A program made the translations under genes and the position numbers. From Lachnospiraceae bacterium UBA2864 (GTDB lineage: Bacteria; Bacillota; Clostridia; Lachnospirales; Lachnospiraceae), in contig DEFA01000027.1 of assembly GCA_002350525.1 (NCBI GenBank), forward strand, positions 20,586-66,492: DNA of 45,907 nt. Reading direction: 5' to 3'. Shown piece by piece: positions 15,270-23,422 of the stretch. Numbering within the stretch: the first letter of the stretch is position 1; every line of letters begins with the position of its first letter. The notes beneath the pieces were generated by a model, which did not search any database, was not told the DNA's origin, and worked only from the letters and a program-made list of their open reading frames with translations.

Positions 15270-17255
15270 ATGTCAACAGAAAAGGGTAATTTAACTATCA
15301 ACAGTGAGAACATTTTTCCCATTATCAAGAAGTGGCTTTATTCCGATCATGACATTTTCATCAGAGAGCTTATATCTAACGGCGTAGATGCTGTTACTAA
15401 GCTTAAGAGACTTTCTTCCATGGGAGAAGCGGAGATTCCTGAAGGAGAGAAGTTTAGTGTTAAGGTTATGTCCAGTCCGCTGGATAAGACTATTACCTTT
15501 ATAGATAACGGTATAGGTATGACAAGAGATGAGGTTGATAAGTATATCAACCAGATTGCATTTTCGGGAGCTCAGGATTTCCTTGAAAAGTATAAGGACA
15601 AGGATGCAAATGATCAGATAATAGGTCATTTCGGACTCGGATTTTATTCTGCATTTATGGTAGCCGAAAAGGTTACTATCGAGACACTCTCATATAAGGA
15701 AGGTGCAGAGCCTGTATATTGGGAGAGTGACGGCGGAACAACTTACGAGATGGGTGAAGGAAATTACAATGAGAGAGGTACAAGGATTACTCTTTATCTT
15801 GCTGAAGACAGCCTTGAGTTCTCAAATGAGTTCCGTGTAAAAGAGATAATCAATAAGTACTGCTCATTCATGCCGGTTGAGATCTATTATATCAATGAGG
15901 ATGAAGCTAAGAAGCAGGATAAGAAAGAAACAGTTGATGCGAAGGCAAAGGTAAGAAAGGCTGAAGAGGATGATTTTATCGGAGGTCCTTCAGAGTCGGA
16001 AAAGGCTGATGAAGTTGAGGCAGAGACTGCTGAAGCGGAAACAAAGGAAGAGGATAACAGCCCTAAGCCGCTTAATGATATCAATCCGCTCTGGATGAGA
16101 ACGCCGGGAGACTGCACCGACGAGGATTATAAGGATTTCTATCAGAGAGTTTTCTATGATTTTAAGGAGCCGATGTTCTGGATACATCTCAATATGGATT
16201 ATCCATTCAACCTTAAGGGTATTCTGTACTTTCCGAGACTTAATCCTAACATGGATCAGCTTGACGGAAAGGTTAAACTTTACAACAATCAGGTATTCGT
16301 AGCCGATAACATTAAAGAGGTTATACCTGAATTCCTGCTTGTGCTTAAGGGAATAATCGATTGTCCGGACCTTCCGCTTAACGTATCGAGAAGTGCGCTT
16401 CAGAACGATGGCTTCGTTAAGAAGATATCCGACTATATCACAAAGAAGGTTGCCGACAAGCTGACAGGCATGTTCAAGACTGACAGAGAGCGTTATGAGG
16501 GACTTTGGGAAGACCTGTCTCCGTTTATCAAGTTCGGATGCCTTAAAGATGAGAAGTTTAACGAGAAGATGGAGAAAGCTATGATCTTCCGTAACCTTGA
16601 GGGTAAATACATTTCCCTTGAGGACTACCTTGAGGCTGCTAAGGAAAAGCATGAGAACAAGGTGTTCTATGTAAGCGATGAGCAGACACAGGCACAGTAC
16701 ATAGAAATGTTTAAGAAAGAGGGAATGGATGCCGTCTTCCTTACTCATAATATCGATAATCCGTATATTACAAGTTTGGAAGCAAAGAATGACAAGGTTA
16801 AGTTCCTCAGAATAGACTCCGATATAAGTGAAAACCTTAAGGGAGAAGAACTTGCCGAAGATAAGGCAAAAGAATATAATGATAAATTGACGGAAATCTT
16901 TAAGAAAGCACTCGGCAAAGATAAGCTTAAGCTTGAGGCTCGTTCTCTTAAGGATGAGACTGTATCTTCAATGCTGATCCAGTCCGAGCAGGAGCGTCGT
17001 ATGGCTGATATGATGAAGCTTTACAGCTTCGGTGGTATGAGTCCGATGGATTTCGGAGCAGAAGCTGAGACTCTCATTCTCAATGTCAACAATAAGCTTG
17101 TAAAGTATGTTCTTGATAATCCTGACGGAGAGAATACCAATACCATATGTGCACAGCTTTACGACCTTGCGGTACTTGCTAACAGACCTCTTACAGCTGA
17201 GGAACTTACCGGTTTCGTTAAGAGAAGCAATGAGATACTTAATATGATGATTTAG
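15270..17255 (+). CDS. htpG: Molecular chaperone HtpG (bacterial Hsp90)
   Basis: A 661-residue Hsp90. The N-terminal GHKL ATPase domain contains E33 and N37 (RELISNG), DNGIGMT and the GHFGLGFYSAFMV glycine motif. The middle domain starts at about residue 272 (NPLW), and the C-terminal dimerisation domain lacks MEEVD, as expected in bacteria. A highly charged segment at about 208-271, rich in Lys/Glu/Ala, joins N and middle domains. E. coli HtpG is 624 residues with a shorter linker, so this is an insertion reminiscent of eukaryotic Hsp90. AGAGGTAA lies 10 bases before ATG. A CIRCE box upstream predicts HrcA control. cysS follows after 11 bases. Confidence 0.96.
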   Translation: MSTEKGNLTINSENIFPIIKKWLYSDHDIFIRELISNGVDAVTKLKRLSSMGEAEIPEGEKFSVKVMSSPLDKTITFIDNGIGMTRDEVDKYINQIAFSGAQDFLEKYKDKDANDQIIGHFGLGFYSAFMVAEKVTIETLSYKEGAEPVYWESDGGTTYEMGEGNYNERGTRITLYLAEDSLEFSNEFRVKEIINKYCSFMPVEIYYINEDEAKKQDKKETVDAKAKVRKAEEDDFIGGPSESEKADEVEAETAEAETKEEDNSPKPLNDINPLWMRTPGDCTDEDYKDFYQRVFYDFKEPMFWIHLNMDYPFNLKGILYFPRLNPNMDQLDGKVKLYNNQVFVADNIKEVIPEFLLVLKGIIDCPDLPLNVSRSALQNDGFVKKISDYITKKVADKLTGMFKTDRERYEGLWEDLSPFIKFGCLKDEKFNEKMEKAMIFRNLEGKYISLEDYLEAAKEKHENKVFYVSDEQTQAQYIEMFKKEGMDAVFLTHNIDNPYITSLEAKNDKVKFLRIDSDISENLKGEELAEDKAKEYNDKLTEIFKKALGKDKLKLEARSLKDETVSSMLIQSEQERRMADMMKLYSFGGMSPMDFGAEAETLILNVNNKLVKYVLDNPDGENTNTICAQLYDLAVLANRPLTAEELTGFVKRSNEILNMMI

Positions 17256-17266
17256 GAATTTATTTC

Positions 17267-18703
17267 ATGAGAATTTATAATACTCTTACAAGAAGAAAAG
17301 AAGAATTTGTACCTATCACTCCGGGAAAAGTCGGGATATATGTCTGCGGACCGACCGTTTATGATTTTATCCATATCGGAAATGCGAGGCCGATGATAGT
17401 TTTCGATACATTAAGAAGATATCTCGAGCATAAGGGATATGAAGTAAACTATGTAACGAACTTTACTGATGTTGATGATAAGATCATTAAAAGAGCAATC
17501 GACGAAGGGGTTGAGGCGTCCGTTATATCCGAGAACTTTATAGCGGAATGCCGTAAGGATATGGCGGCACTCAATGTAAGAGAAGCGACCGTTCATCCGC
17601 AGGCAACAAAAGAGATTCCGGATATGATAAAGCTCGTACAGATCCTTAAAGATAAGGGTCATGCTTACGAGAAGAACGGTACTGTATACTTCAGAACCAG
17701 ATCTTTTAAGGATTACGGAAAGCTCTCACATAAGAATATAGATGATCTTGAATCGGGACACAGAGCCGAATCTCATGCACTTAAGGTAAGTGGTGAGGAT
17801 GAAAAGGAAGATCCGCTTGACTTCGTGCTTTGGAAGCCTAAGAAGGAGGGTGAACCTTTCTGGAAATCTCCTTGGGGTGACGGACGTCCGGGATGGCATC
17901 TCGAATGCTCCTGCATGTCCAAGAAATATATCGGGGGAACACTCGATATACATGCCGGAGGAGAAGACCTCATCTTCCCTCATCATGAGAATGAGATAGC
18001 ACAGAGTGAAGCTGCTAATGGAGCAGAATTCGCACGTTACTGGATGCATAATGCATTCTTAAAGATTAACGGGGATAAGATGTCAAAATCTCTCGGGAAC
18101 TTCTTTACAGTGAGGGATATCTGCAAACAGTATGATCCGCAGGTTATAAGGTTCTTTATGCTTTCGGCTCAGTACAGGACGCCGCTTAATTTCTCAAAGG
18201 ATCTTGTAGAGGATGCGGCAAAGGGACTTGACAGAATACTCAACGGAGCCGAGAAGCTTGCCGGTATAATTGCAAAAGATAACAGGAAGCCTGTATCCGA
18301 CAAGGAAAAAGAGCTTCTTGAGACAGAACTTCCAAAGTACACAGAGAAATTTGACAATGCTATGGATGATGACTTAAATACCGCGGATGCAATTTCTGCG
18401 ATATTCGAGTTTGTCAGATTTACAAATGCAAATACCGATGAGAATTCTTCCTCGGATTTTGCAAAGATGCTATATGATACACTCTTTGAACTTTCCGATA
18501 CGGTTCTGGGAATCCACCTTGAACGTAAGGAAGAGGAAATTGACAGTGAATTTACGGCAGAGATTGAAAAGCTTATAGCCGAGAGAACTGCTGCGAAGAA
18601 AGAAAAGAATTTCGCACTTGCGGATGAGATAAGAGCAAAGCTTCTTGATATGGGAATTGTGATCGAGGATACCAGAGAGGGCGTAAAGTGGAAGAAAGCC
18701 TGA
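17267..18703 (+). CDS. cysS: Cysteinyl-tRNA synthetase
   Basis: A 478-residue class I synthetase that charges tRNA-Cys. It starts MRIYNTLTRRKEEF, carries the HIGH-type motif HIGN from H36, zinc ligands around C-C/WHLECSCMS and HHENE, and KMSKS at residues 271-275. The C-terminal helical DALR-like domain ends in KWKK. Length is normal. The only RBS-like sequence (TAGGAA) overlaps the htpG stop, suggesting coupling. The last 16 bases overlap mrnC. Confidence 0.97.
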   Translation: MRIYNTLTRRKEEFVPITPGKVGIYVCGPTVYDFIHIGNARPMIVFDTLRRYLEHKGYEVNYVTNFTDVDDKIIKRAIDEGVEASVISENFIAECRKDMAALNVREATVHPQATKEIPDMIKLVQILKDKGHAYEKNGTVYFRTRSFKDYGKLSHKNIDDLESGHRAESHALKVSGEDEKEDPLDFVLWKPKKEGEPFWKSPWGDGRPGWHLECSCMSKKYIGGTLDIHAGGEDLIFPHHENEIAQSEAANGAEFARYWMHNAFLKINGDKMSKSLGNFFTVRDICKQYDPQVIRFFMLSAQYRTPLNFSKDLVEDAAKGLDRILNGAEKLAGIIAKDNRKPVSDKEKELLETELPKYTEKFDNAMDDDLNTADAISAIFEFVRFTNANTDENSSSDFAKMLYDTLFELSDTVLGIHLERKEEEIDSEFTAEIEKLIAERTAAKKEKNFALADEIRAKLLDMGIVIEDTREGVKWKKA

Positions 18704-19104
18704 ATGTAAATAAGAAATATTCTATGTATTCGCCGCTTACTCTGGCATATCTTGGTGACAGCGTATTTGATCTTAAGATAAAAGATTATCTCGTGAGCCA
18801 CCATAATATGCAGGTTGAGAAATTTCACCACAGAGTATCGTCTATAGTATGTGCCCGTAATCAGGCTTCATTTATGGATAACAATATGGATTTCTTTACG
18901 GAGGAAGAGATTGAGATCTATAACAGAGGCCGTAACGCATCGGTTCATACAAAGGCGAAGAATGCATCTATGGCAGAATATAAGAAAGCTACCGGATTTG
19001 AAGCCGTGATCGGATATTTACATCTGTGCGGCAGTGAGGAAAGACTCTCTGTTTTGATAGAAAAGATTCTGTCGGAAGCCGGAGAATTGATAGAGGAAGG
19101 ATAA
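18688..19104 (+). CDS. mrnC: Mini-ribonuclease III
   Basis: A 138-residue RNase III catalytic domain without a double-stranded RNA-binding domain. Mini-III matures 23S rRNA ends in Firmicutes. Motifs are SPLTLAYLGDSVFDL (catalytic Asp near residue 24), RGRNASVHTKAKNAS and the terminal EAVIGYLHL box with the second acidic residue. The GTG start at 18688, preceded by AGAGGG and overlapping cysS, gives the standard N-terminus; an ATG at 18724 would lack an RBS. The order cysS-mrnC-rlmB matches B. subtilis, which supports the call. Confidence 0.93.
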   Translation: MEESLNVNKKYSMYSPLTLAYLGDSVFDLKIKDYLVSHHNMQVEKFHHRVSSIVCARNQASFMDNNMDFFTEEEIEIYNRGRNASVHTKAKNASMAEYKKATGFEAVIGYLHLCGSEERLSVLIEKILSEAGELIEEG

Positions 19105-19106
19105 TC

Positions 19107-19895
19107 ATGCCTGATAAGAAATATTATAAAGAGAAACCGGTGATCTCCGACGTGACGGAAGATAACGGAGATATCATAGAAGGACGTAATGCAGTGATCG
19201 AAGCAGTCCGTTCCGGAAGAGTTCTGGATAAATTATATATTCAGGAAGGGCTTCAGGATAATTCGATAAACAGTATGGTTTCCAGGCTGAAAGGTACCGG
19301 AACAGTCATCAACAGGACTAAGAAGCAGGTCATGGACCAGATGTCCGTTACGGGGAAGCATCAGGGAGTTATCGCCAGATGTGCGGCTTATGAATACAGT
19401 GAGATTGAAGATATCTTTAAACTTGCCGAGGATAGAGGAGAAGATCCTTTTGTCATAATCCTTGATGAGATAGAAGATCCGCATAATCTCGGTGCAATCA
19501 TAAGGACCGCGAACCTCGCAGGAGCGCACGGAGTAATCATTTCCAAGCACAGAGCTTCGGGACTTACAGCGGTTGTTGCCAAGGCTTCTGCCGGTGCACT
19601 TAATTATACACCGGTTGTAAAGGTTACCAATATATCTAAAACCATTGAAGAACTTAAGGACCGCGGTATGTGGTTTGCCTGTGCGGCTATGGACGGTGAG
19701 GTTATGTATAAGTGTAATCTTAAAGGGTCTATAGGACTTGTTATCGGTAACGAAGGCAGCGGAGTTTCTAGACTGGTACGTGAAAAATGTGATTTTACCG
19801 TATCTATTCCTATGAAGGGTGAGATTGATTCGCTGAACGCATCTGTTGCGGCAGGTGTGCTGGCTTATGAGATAGTTAGACAAAGGATGAATTAA
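19107..19895 (+). CDS. rlmB: 23S rRNA 2'-O-ribose methyltransferase, RlmB/TrmH family
   Basis: A 262-residue SpoU-family (SPOUT) methyltransferase. The N-terminal substrate-binding domain begins at IIEGRNAVIEAV. The knotted C-terminal domain has the three family motifs: EDPHNLGAIIRTA, IGNEGSGVSRLVRE and the SIPMKGEIDSLNASVAAGV cofactor knot. It probably methylates G2251 of 23S rRNA, as RlmB does in E. coli. It begins 2 bases after mrnC and ends directly against the sigH start codon, so the three genes are translationally linked. The extra first 20 residues are typical of the group. Confidence 0.92.
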   Translation: MPDKKYYKEKPVISDVTEDNGDIIEGRNAVIEAVRSGRVLDKLYIQEGLQDNSINSMVSRLKGTGTVINRTKKQVMDQMSVTGKHQGVIARCAAYEYSEIEDIFKLAEDRGEDPFVIILDEIEDPHNLGAIIRTANLAGAHGVIISKHRASGLTAVVAKASAGALNYTPVVKVTNISKTIEELKDRGMWFACAAMDGEVMYKCNLKGSIGLVIGNEGSGVSRLVREKCDFTVSIPMKGEIDSLNASVAAGVLAYEIVRQRMN

Positions 19896-20492
19896 ATGTC
19901 TGGTAAGGAATACAGCTTATTTTCCGATAGGGATCTTGTTGAAATGGCAGGGCACGGCGATCTGCTTGCAGAGGAATATCTTCTCAACAAGTACAGCAGC
20001 CTCGTAAGATATGAGATTAGATTCCTATATATAGCGGGCGCTGAAGTTGAAGATCTGATGCAGGAAGGGATGATCGGTCTCTTTACGGCCATCAGAAGTT
20101 ATGATACAAAGTCCGAGGTACAGTTCAGTACATTTGCGACCACATGTATCAGAAATAAAGTAAAGACTTATATTACATCGGCTAACCGGAAGAAGCATAT
20201 TCCGCTTAATACCTATATTTCCATATATGCGGGAGAACAGGATGATGATGAATCACCTATTCTCGATCTTCTTATAGATGATGCACCGAGTCCGGAGGAA
20301 AAGGTTCTCAAGGATGAACGCATGAAGGAAATGTATGAAGAAATAGACAGAAAACTCAGTCCCGTTGAAAAAAAGGTGGTAAGGCTTTATATTCAAGGTG
20401 CTTCACATTCCGAGATCGCAAAAGCAATCGGAAAAGAAGAGAAAGCCGTAAGCAATGCCCTTACCCGTATCCGCAACAAACTTAAAGGATAA
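19896..20492 (+). CDS. sigH: RNA polymerase sigma factor, SigH-like
   Basis: A 198-residue sigma-70-family factor. Region 2 runs about 12-90, with the core-binding and -10-recognition stretch EDLMQEGMIGLFTAIRSYD and FSTFATTCIRN. Region 4 (about 135-198) ends in a helix-turn-helix HSEIAKAIGKEEKAVSNALTRIR. Size and synteny after cysS-mrnC-rlmB point to SigH, the stationary-phase and early sporulation factor of Firmicutes. In B. subtilis yacP lies between rlmB and sigH; it is missing here. The ATG follows the rlmB TAA with no gap. Whether this strain sporulates cannot be told from the window. Confidence 0.87.
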   Translation: MSGKEYSLFSDRDLVEMAGHGDLLAEEYLLNKYSSLVRYEIRFLYIAGAEVEDLMQEGMIGLFTAIRSYDTKSEVQFSTFATTCIRNKVKTYITSANRKKHIPLNTYISIYAGEQDDDESPILDLLIDDAPSPEEKVLKDERMKEMYEEIDRKLSPVEKKVVRLYIQGASHSEIAKAIGKEEKAVSNALTRIRNKLKG

Positions 20493-20523
20493 AGTACTAC
20501 AAGCTTTAAGGATAATAAACTGA

Positions 20524-20552
20524 TTGACAAAATGCCGCTTATATTTTATTAT
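20524..20552 (+). promoter_or_regulatory. Promoter of tRNA-Thr
   Basis: TTGACA (20524-20529), exactly 17 bases, TATTAT (20547-20552); start expected near 20559, ten bases before the tRNA. Confidence 0.85.
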
Positions 20553-20568
20553 TAGATGGCTGTTTAAT

Positions 20569-20641
20569 GCTGTTATAGCTCAGACGGTAGAGCGCAACAT
20601 CGGTAATGTTGAGGTCACGGGTTCGATTCCCGTTAGCAGCT
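20569..20641 (+). tRNA. tRNA-Thr (anticodon GGT)
   Basis: A 73-base cloverleaf. The acceptor is GCTGTTA with TAGCAGC (one G:T pair), the D arm GCTCAGACGGTAGAGC, anticodon stem CAACA/TGTTG with loop TCGGTAA (anticodon GGT), and T arm GGTTCGATTCC. CCA is not encoded. Confidence 0.95.
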
Positions 20642-20660
20642 TGTGAAAGTTGAGTATAAT

Positions 20661-20830
20661 TCACATACGCGCAGCGTATGTGACACAAAAAGCCAAAGGC
20701 ATTTTAAGCGTGCTTAAAAATGCTTTTGGCTTTTTGTGTCACATATTTGCTGAAAGCAAATATGTGAGTTAGACGAGACCACATCATCGAGGTTGCTTTG
20801 CAACCGAGATGTGAGAAGACGCGAAGCGAC
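20661..20830 (+). repeat. Palindrome island A: chained hairpins after tRNA-Thr
   Basis: Four hairpins follow one another in non-coding DNA: (1) perfect 10-bp stem, 20661-20670 with 20674-20683; (2) a near-perfect 33-bp palindrome with a 2-base loop, 20677-20709 with 20712-20745, whose T-rich right arm makes it the likely terminator; (3) perfect 12-bp stem, 20740-20751 with 20755-20766; (4) CACATC/GATGTG enclosing GGTTGC/GCAACC, 20780-20813. A short CGCGAAGCG hairpin comes last. Arms of 1, 2 and 3 overlap and share the CACATA motif, so the folds compete. Island B at 34062-34275 has the same plan. Confidence 0.85.
20682..20740 (+). terminator. Probable terminator within palindrome island A
   Basis: The central hairpin of the island has a 24-pair arm (one G:T pair) and inner AAGC/GCTT, with A-rich left and T-rich right arms. 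It would stop tRNA-Thr transcription and, on the other strand, transcripts arriving from the right. Confidence 0.7.
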
Positions 20831-20871
20831 TGAGATGTACAAGGTATACTTTTAAAGGGGAGGTAGTTATT

Positions 20872-21252
20872 ATGGGTATTTTTACAGACATGCTTGACAG
20901 GCTTTCAGACAGTTCTGATGATCTTGCAATCGCAACAGCAGCACTTTCAATCTACACTGCTGCAAGCGATGGCACTATAACTCTTGATGAGTTTCTGGAA
21001 GTCGGACTGAGCGTTGGTGCTATCAACACGAAGCAGAAGATTTCTGACGGGGCAAGACAGAAGATCAAGGAAATATCCCAGAATCACAGTATTACCTGGG
21101 ATGAAGTAAAGGGATATCTTGATAAAGTTTCTAAGAAGAGTCTGCTGGAGATGGAGAACGGTATCAAGGAGATAATTCTTGCATCTGACGGTACCGATGA
21201 AGCAGAGCGTAAGGTTATTGAAGATTTCAATGCATATGTAGATGGAAGATAG
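20872..21252 (+). CDS. Small acidic helical protein, possibly TerB-like
   Basis: A 126-residue soluble, mostly helical protein with a strong RBS (AAAGGGGAGG). Two similar segments, AASDGTITLDEF (about 41-52) and LASDGTDEAERKVIEDF (about 103-119), recall the acidic A-D-G-x-x-x-x-E turns of TerB-type domains. I offer that only as a possibility, since length and motif agree loosely. It stands alone between palindrome island A and a terminator. A TATACT at 20845-20850 could be its -10 box, but no -35 is evident. No function is assigned. Confidence 0.75.
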   Translation: MGIFTDMLDRLSDSSDDLAIATAALSIYTAASDGTITLDEFLEVGLSVGAINTKQKISDGARQKIKEISQNHSITWDEVKGYLDKVSKKSLLEMENGIKEIILASDGTDEAERKVIEDFNAYVDGR

Positions 21253-21328
21253 TCTGACTGAGCTGACTGAGACAGAAGATTTAGTTTATGATATAAGATA
21301 ACAGTATATGAATCCGATTAGGAATGAT

Positions 21329-21367
21329 AAGAACAGATAGCATATTTTGCAGTCTGTTCTTTTTTTT
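21329..21367 (+). terminator. Terminator after the TerB-like gene
   Basis: A 9-bp stem AAGAACAGA/TCTGTTCTT (21329-21337 with 21353-21361), 15-base loop and a T run that merges into the -35 box of the next promoter. Confidence 0.82.
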
Positions 21368-21395
21368 GACACTATACTTAGTGGTATGTTATAAT
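21366..21395 (+). promoter_or_regulatory. Promoter of the dockerin-glucosaminidase operon
   Basis: TTGACA (21366-21371), 18 bases, TATAAT (21390-21395) with TG one base before. Transcription should start near 21402. A small CAGATT/AATCTG hairpin (21400-21416) sits at the start of the leader. Confidence 0.78.
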
Positions 21396-21435
21396 AAAAC
21401 AGATTATGTAAATCTGATTGTTTCGGAGAATAATT

Positions 21436-23406
21436 ATGCGTTATTTAAATAAGCATATTCATTTCAAAAGAATACTCGTTATGCTGATGACAGCAGTTCT
21501 TTTGTTTGTCGGAATGTATGGTTTCGGTACGGGAGTAAGAGCTGATGACGAAGCATATATCAAGAGCGGAACCACTATGCTCAGAGTAAGAGAATCGGCA
21601 GGTGGAAACATTCTTATGGACGAATCGGGGAACCCGGTATACCTTTCGGGTGATACCAGAGTTACTGTTATCGATTCGACCAACTCAGCCTGGTATAAGA
21701 TAACATTTTCATATAACGGTTCACAGCTTGAAGGTTACGTATCATCTTCTTATGTTGTTATGGGAAGTCCTGAGCAGGAATCGGAAGTTCCGACAGAAAC
21801 TCCGAATGACACTGCAGGTGAAGATCAGACTTCAGAGGAAGGCGATTCGGAACAGCCGACAGAAACCGAGGCAGAGGATATGCCTATAGATGATTTCGAA
21901 GGCTATATGAATCAGCAGGGATTTCCGGAAAGCTATAAGCCGTTCCTTAGAGAGATGCATAAATCACATCCATCCTGGAATTTTATAGCAATCCAGACAG
22001 GAATTGACTGGGATACTCTCGTTGAAAAAGAGAGAAACAAATCCGGTCAGATAAAAAACCTTGTGTATTGTACCAGGTCCAATCCGCATTATAACTGGCG
22101 TTCCACAGAAGTCGGTTATAACTCATCGACCAATACATGGTATCCTTATGACGGAACAGTATGGTTCGCGGCATCCAATCAGCTTGTTAAGTATTATCTC
22201 GATCCCAGAACATATCTTTATGAGGCATATATTTTCAGTTTTGAATCACTGTCATATCAGGAAGGTATGCAGAATCAGACAGGTGTCGAAGCAATTCTGA
22301 AAGGCTCTTTTATGTCAAATTCGAGAGCCTACGGTGAATCAAGGCTGTATTCGGACATTATCATGGATGCGGCAGCGAAAAGTAATGTAAGTCCGTATCA
22401 CCTTGCGTCACGTATGAAACAAGAGATGGGTAATACAGCCGGAGTTGCGGCTTCGGGAAAGAGCTCATCATATCCCGGAATATATAATTATTTCAATATA
22501 GGTGCCTTTGACTCTCCGAGTGGAGCAGCTGTTCTTAACGGTCTTAAATGGGCGGCGACATGGAACGGTTCTTACGGGCGTCCGTGGAATACGCCTTCCA
22601 AATCCATTATCGGAGGAGCTCAGTATCTGTCCCAGTCATATATAGCTAAGGGGCAGGATACGCTTTATACACAGAAGTTTAATGTAACCAATAAGGCGAG
22701 CCTCTTTAATCATCAGTATATGACCAATCTTCAGGCTCCTTCCACGGAAGGTTATTCGCAGTATAAGGCCTATGCGGCAAACGGACTTCTGGATTCATCG
22801 ATCGTATTTAAAATTCCGGTATATCTCAATATGCCGTCTAATCCGATAGCGAAGCCATCGGATGCGGGAACTCCGAACGATTATCTGAATCTTCTTTCTA
22901 TAGACGGATATCCGCTTACACCCTCATTTAAGAGTGATATCCTTGAGTATTCTCTTATCGTAGACGGTTCCGTAAATCAGATCAGGGTAAATGCATCACC
23001 GGCCGCCTCATTCTCGAGTGTAAACGGAACCGGAACGATTAATCTTGCGGAAGGTTCCAACAAGATTAAGATTTCGGTTACATCGGATACAGGAAGCGTT
23101 AGAAATTATATGCTTACCGTTGTAAGAGGAGAGACGCAGGGCGGAAAGAGTACGGAAGCTTCTCAGGAAGTCATAACGTTCACTCCGGCAGATCAGCCGA
23201 GTGGTTCTGTTAAGAGAGGTGATCTTAACGGCGACGGAAAGATATCTGCACTTGATATCATAAGAGTACAGAGACTTATAGTCGGTCTTGACCCGACACT
23301 TGAAGAGATAATTCCTGTTGCGGATATTAACAGAGACGGAAAGATATCCGCACTTGATATTATAAAGATACAGAGACATATAGTGGGTCTGGAAACCATA
23401 GATTAA
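21436..23406 (+). CDS. Secreted N-acetylglucosaminidase with C-terminal dockerin
   Basis: ATG 21436, after CGGAGAA, is preferred to an upstream in-frame TTG (21418); length 656. Parts: signal peptide ending VRADD (about 1-34); SH3b domain (about 38-112); Thr/Glu-rich linker; glucosaminidase domain (about 150-465), with likely catalytic Glu E330 in SRMKQEMG; a cadherin-like beta-sandwich (about 485-567); and a type I dockerin (about 595-654). The dockerin has two calcium loops, DLNGDGKISALD (596-607) and DINRDGKISALD (630-641), each followed by an I-x-x-Q-R helix. The enzyme would cut GlcNAc bonds in peptidoglycan. The dockerin predicts docking to a cohesin. The next gene, 16 bases away, encodes a cohesin-like membrane protein. 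Confidence 0.9.
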   Translation: MRYLNKHIHFKRILVMLMTAVLLFVGMYGFGTGVRADDEAYIKSGTTMLRVRESAGGNILMDESGNPVYLSGDTRVTVIDSTNSAWYKITFSYNGSQLEGYVSSSYVVMGSPEQESEVPTETPNDTAGEDQTSEEGDSEQPTETEAEDMPIDDFEGYMNQQGFPESYKPFLREMHKSHPSWNFIAIQTGIDWDTLVEKERNKSGQIKNLVYCTRSNPHYNWRSTEVGYNSSTNTWYPYDGTVWFAASNQLVKYYLDPRTYLYEAYIFSFESLSYQEGMQNQTGVEAILKGSFMSNSRAYGESRLYSDIIMDAAAKSNVSPYHLASRMKQEMGNTAGVAASGKSSSYPGIYNYFNIGAFDSPSGAAVLNGLKWAATWNGSYGRPWNTPSKSIIGGAQYLSQSYIAKGQDTLYTQKFNVTNKASLFNHQYMTNLQAPSTEGYSQYKAYAANGLLDSSIVFKIPVYLNMPSNPIAKPSDAGTPNDYLNLLSIDGYPLTPSFKSDILEYSLIVDGSVNQIRVNASPAASFSSVNGTGTINLAEGSNKIKISVTSDTGSVRNYMLTVVRGETQGGKSTEASQEVITFTPADQPSGSVKRGDLNGDGKISALDIIRVQRLIVGLDPTLEEIIPVADINRDGKISALDIIKIQRHIVGLETID

Positions 23407-23422
23407 TAAGAGGAGATTTAAC

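Noticed and set aside
15990..16748. A 252-codon minus-strand frame
   Set aside because: Antisense of htpG; conserved Hsp90 motifs explain the sequence on the other strand.
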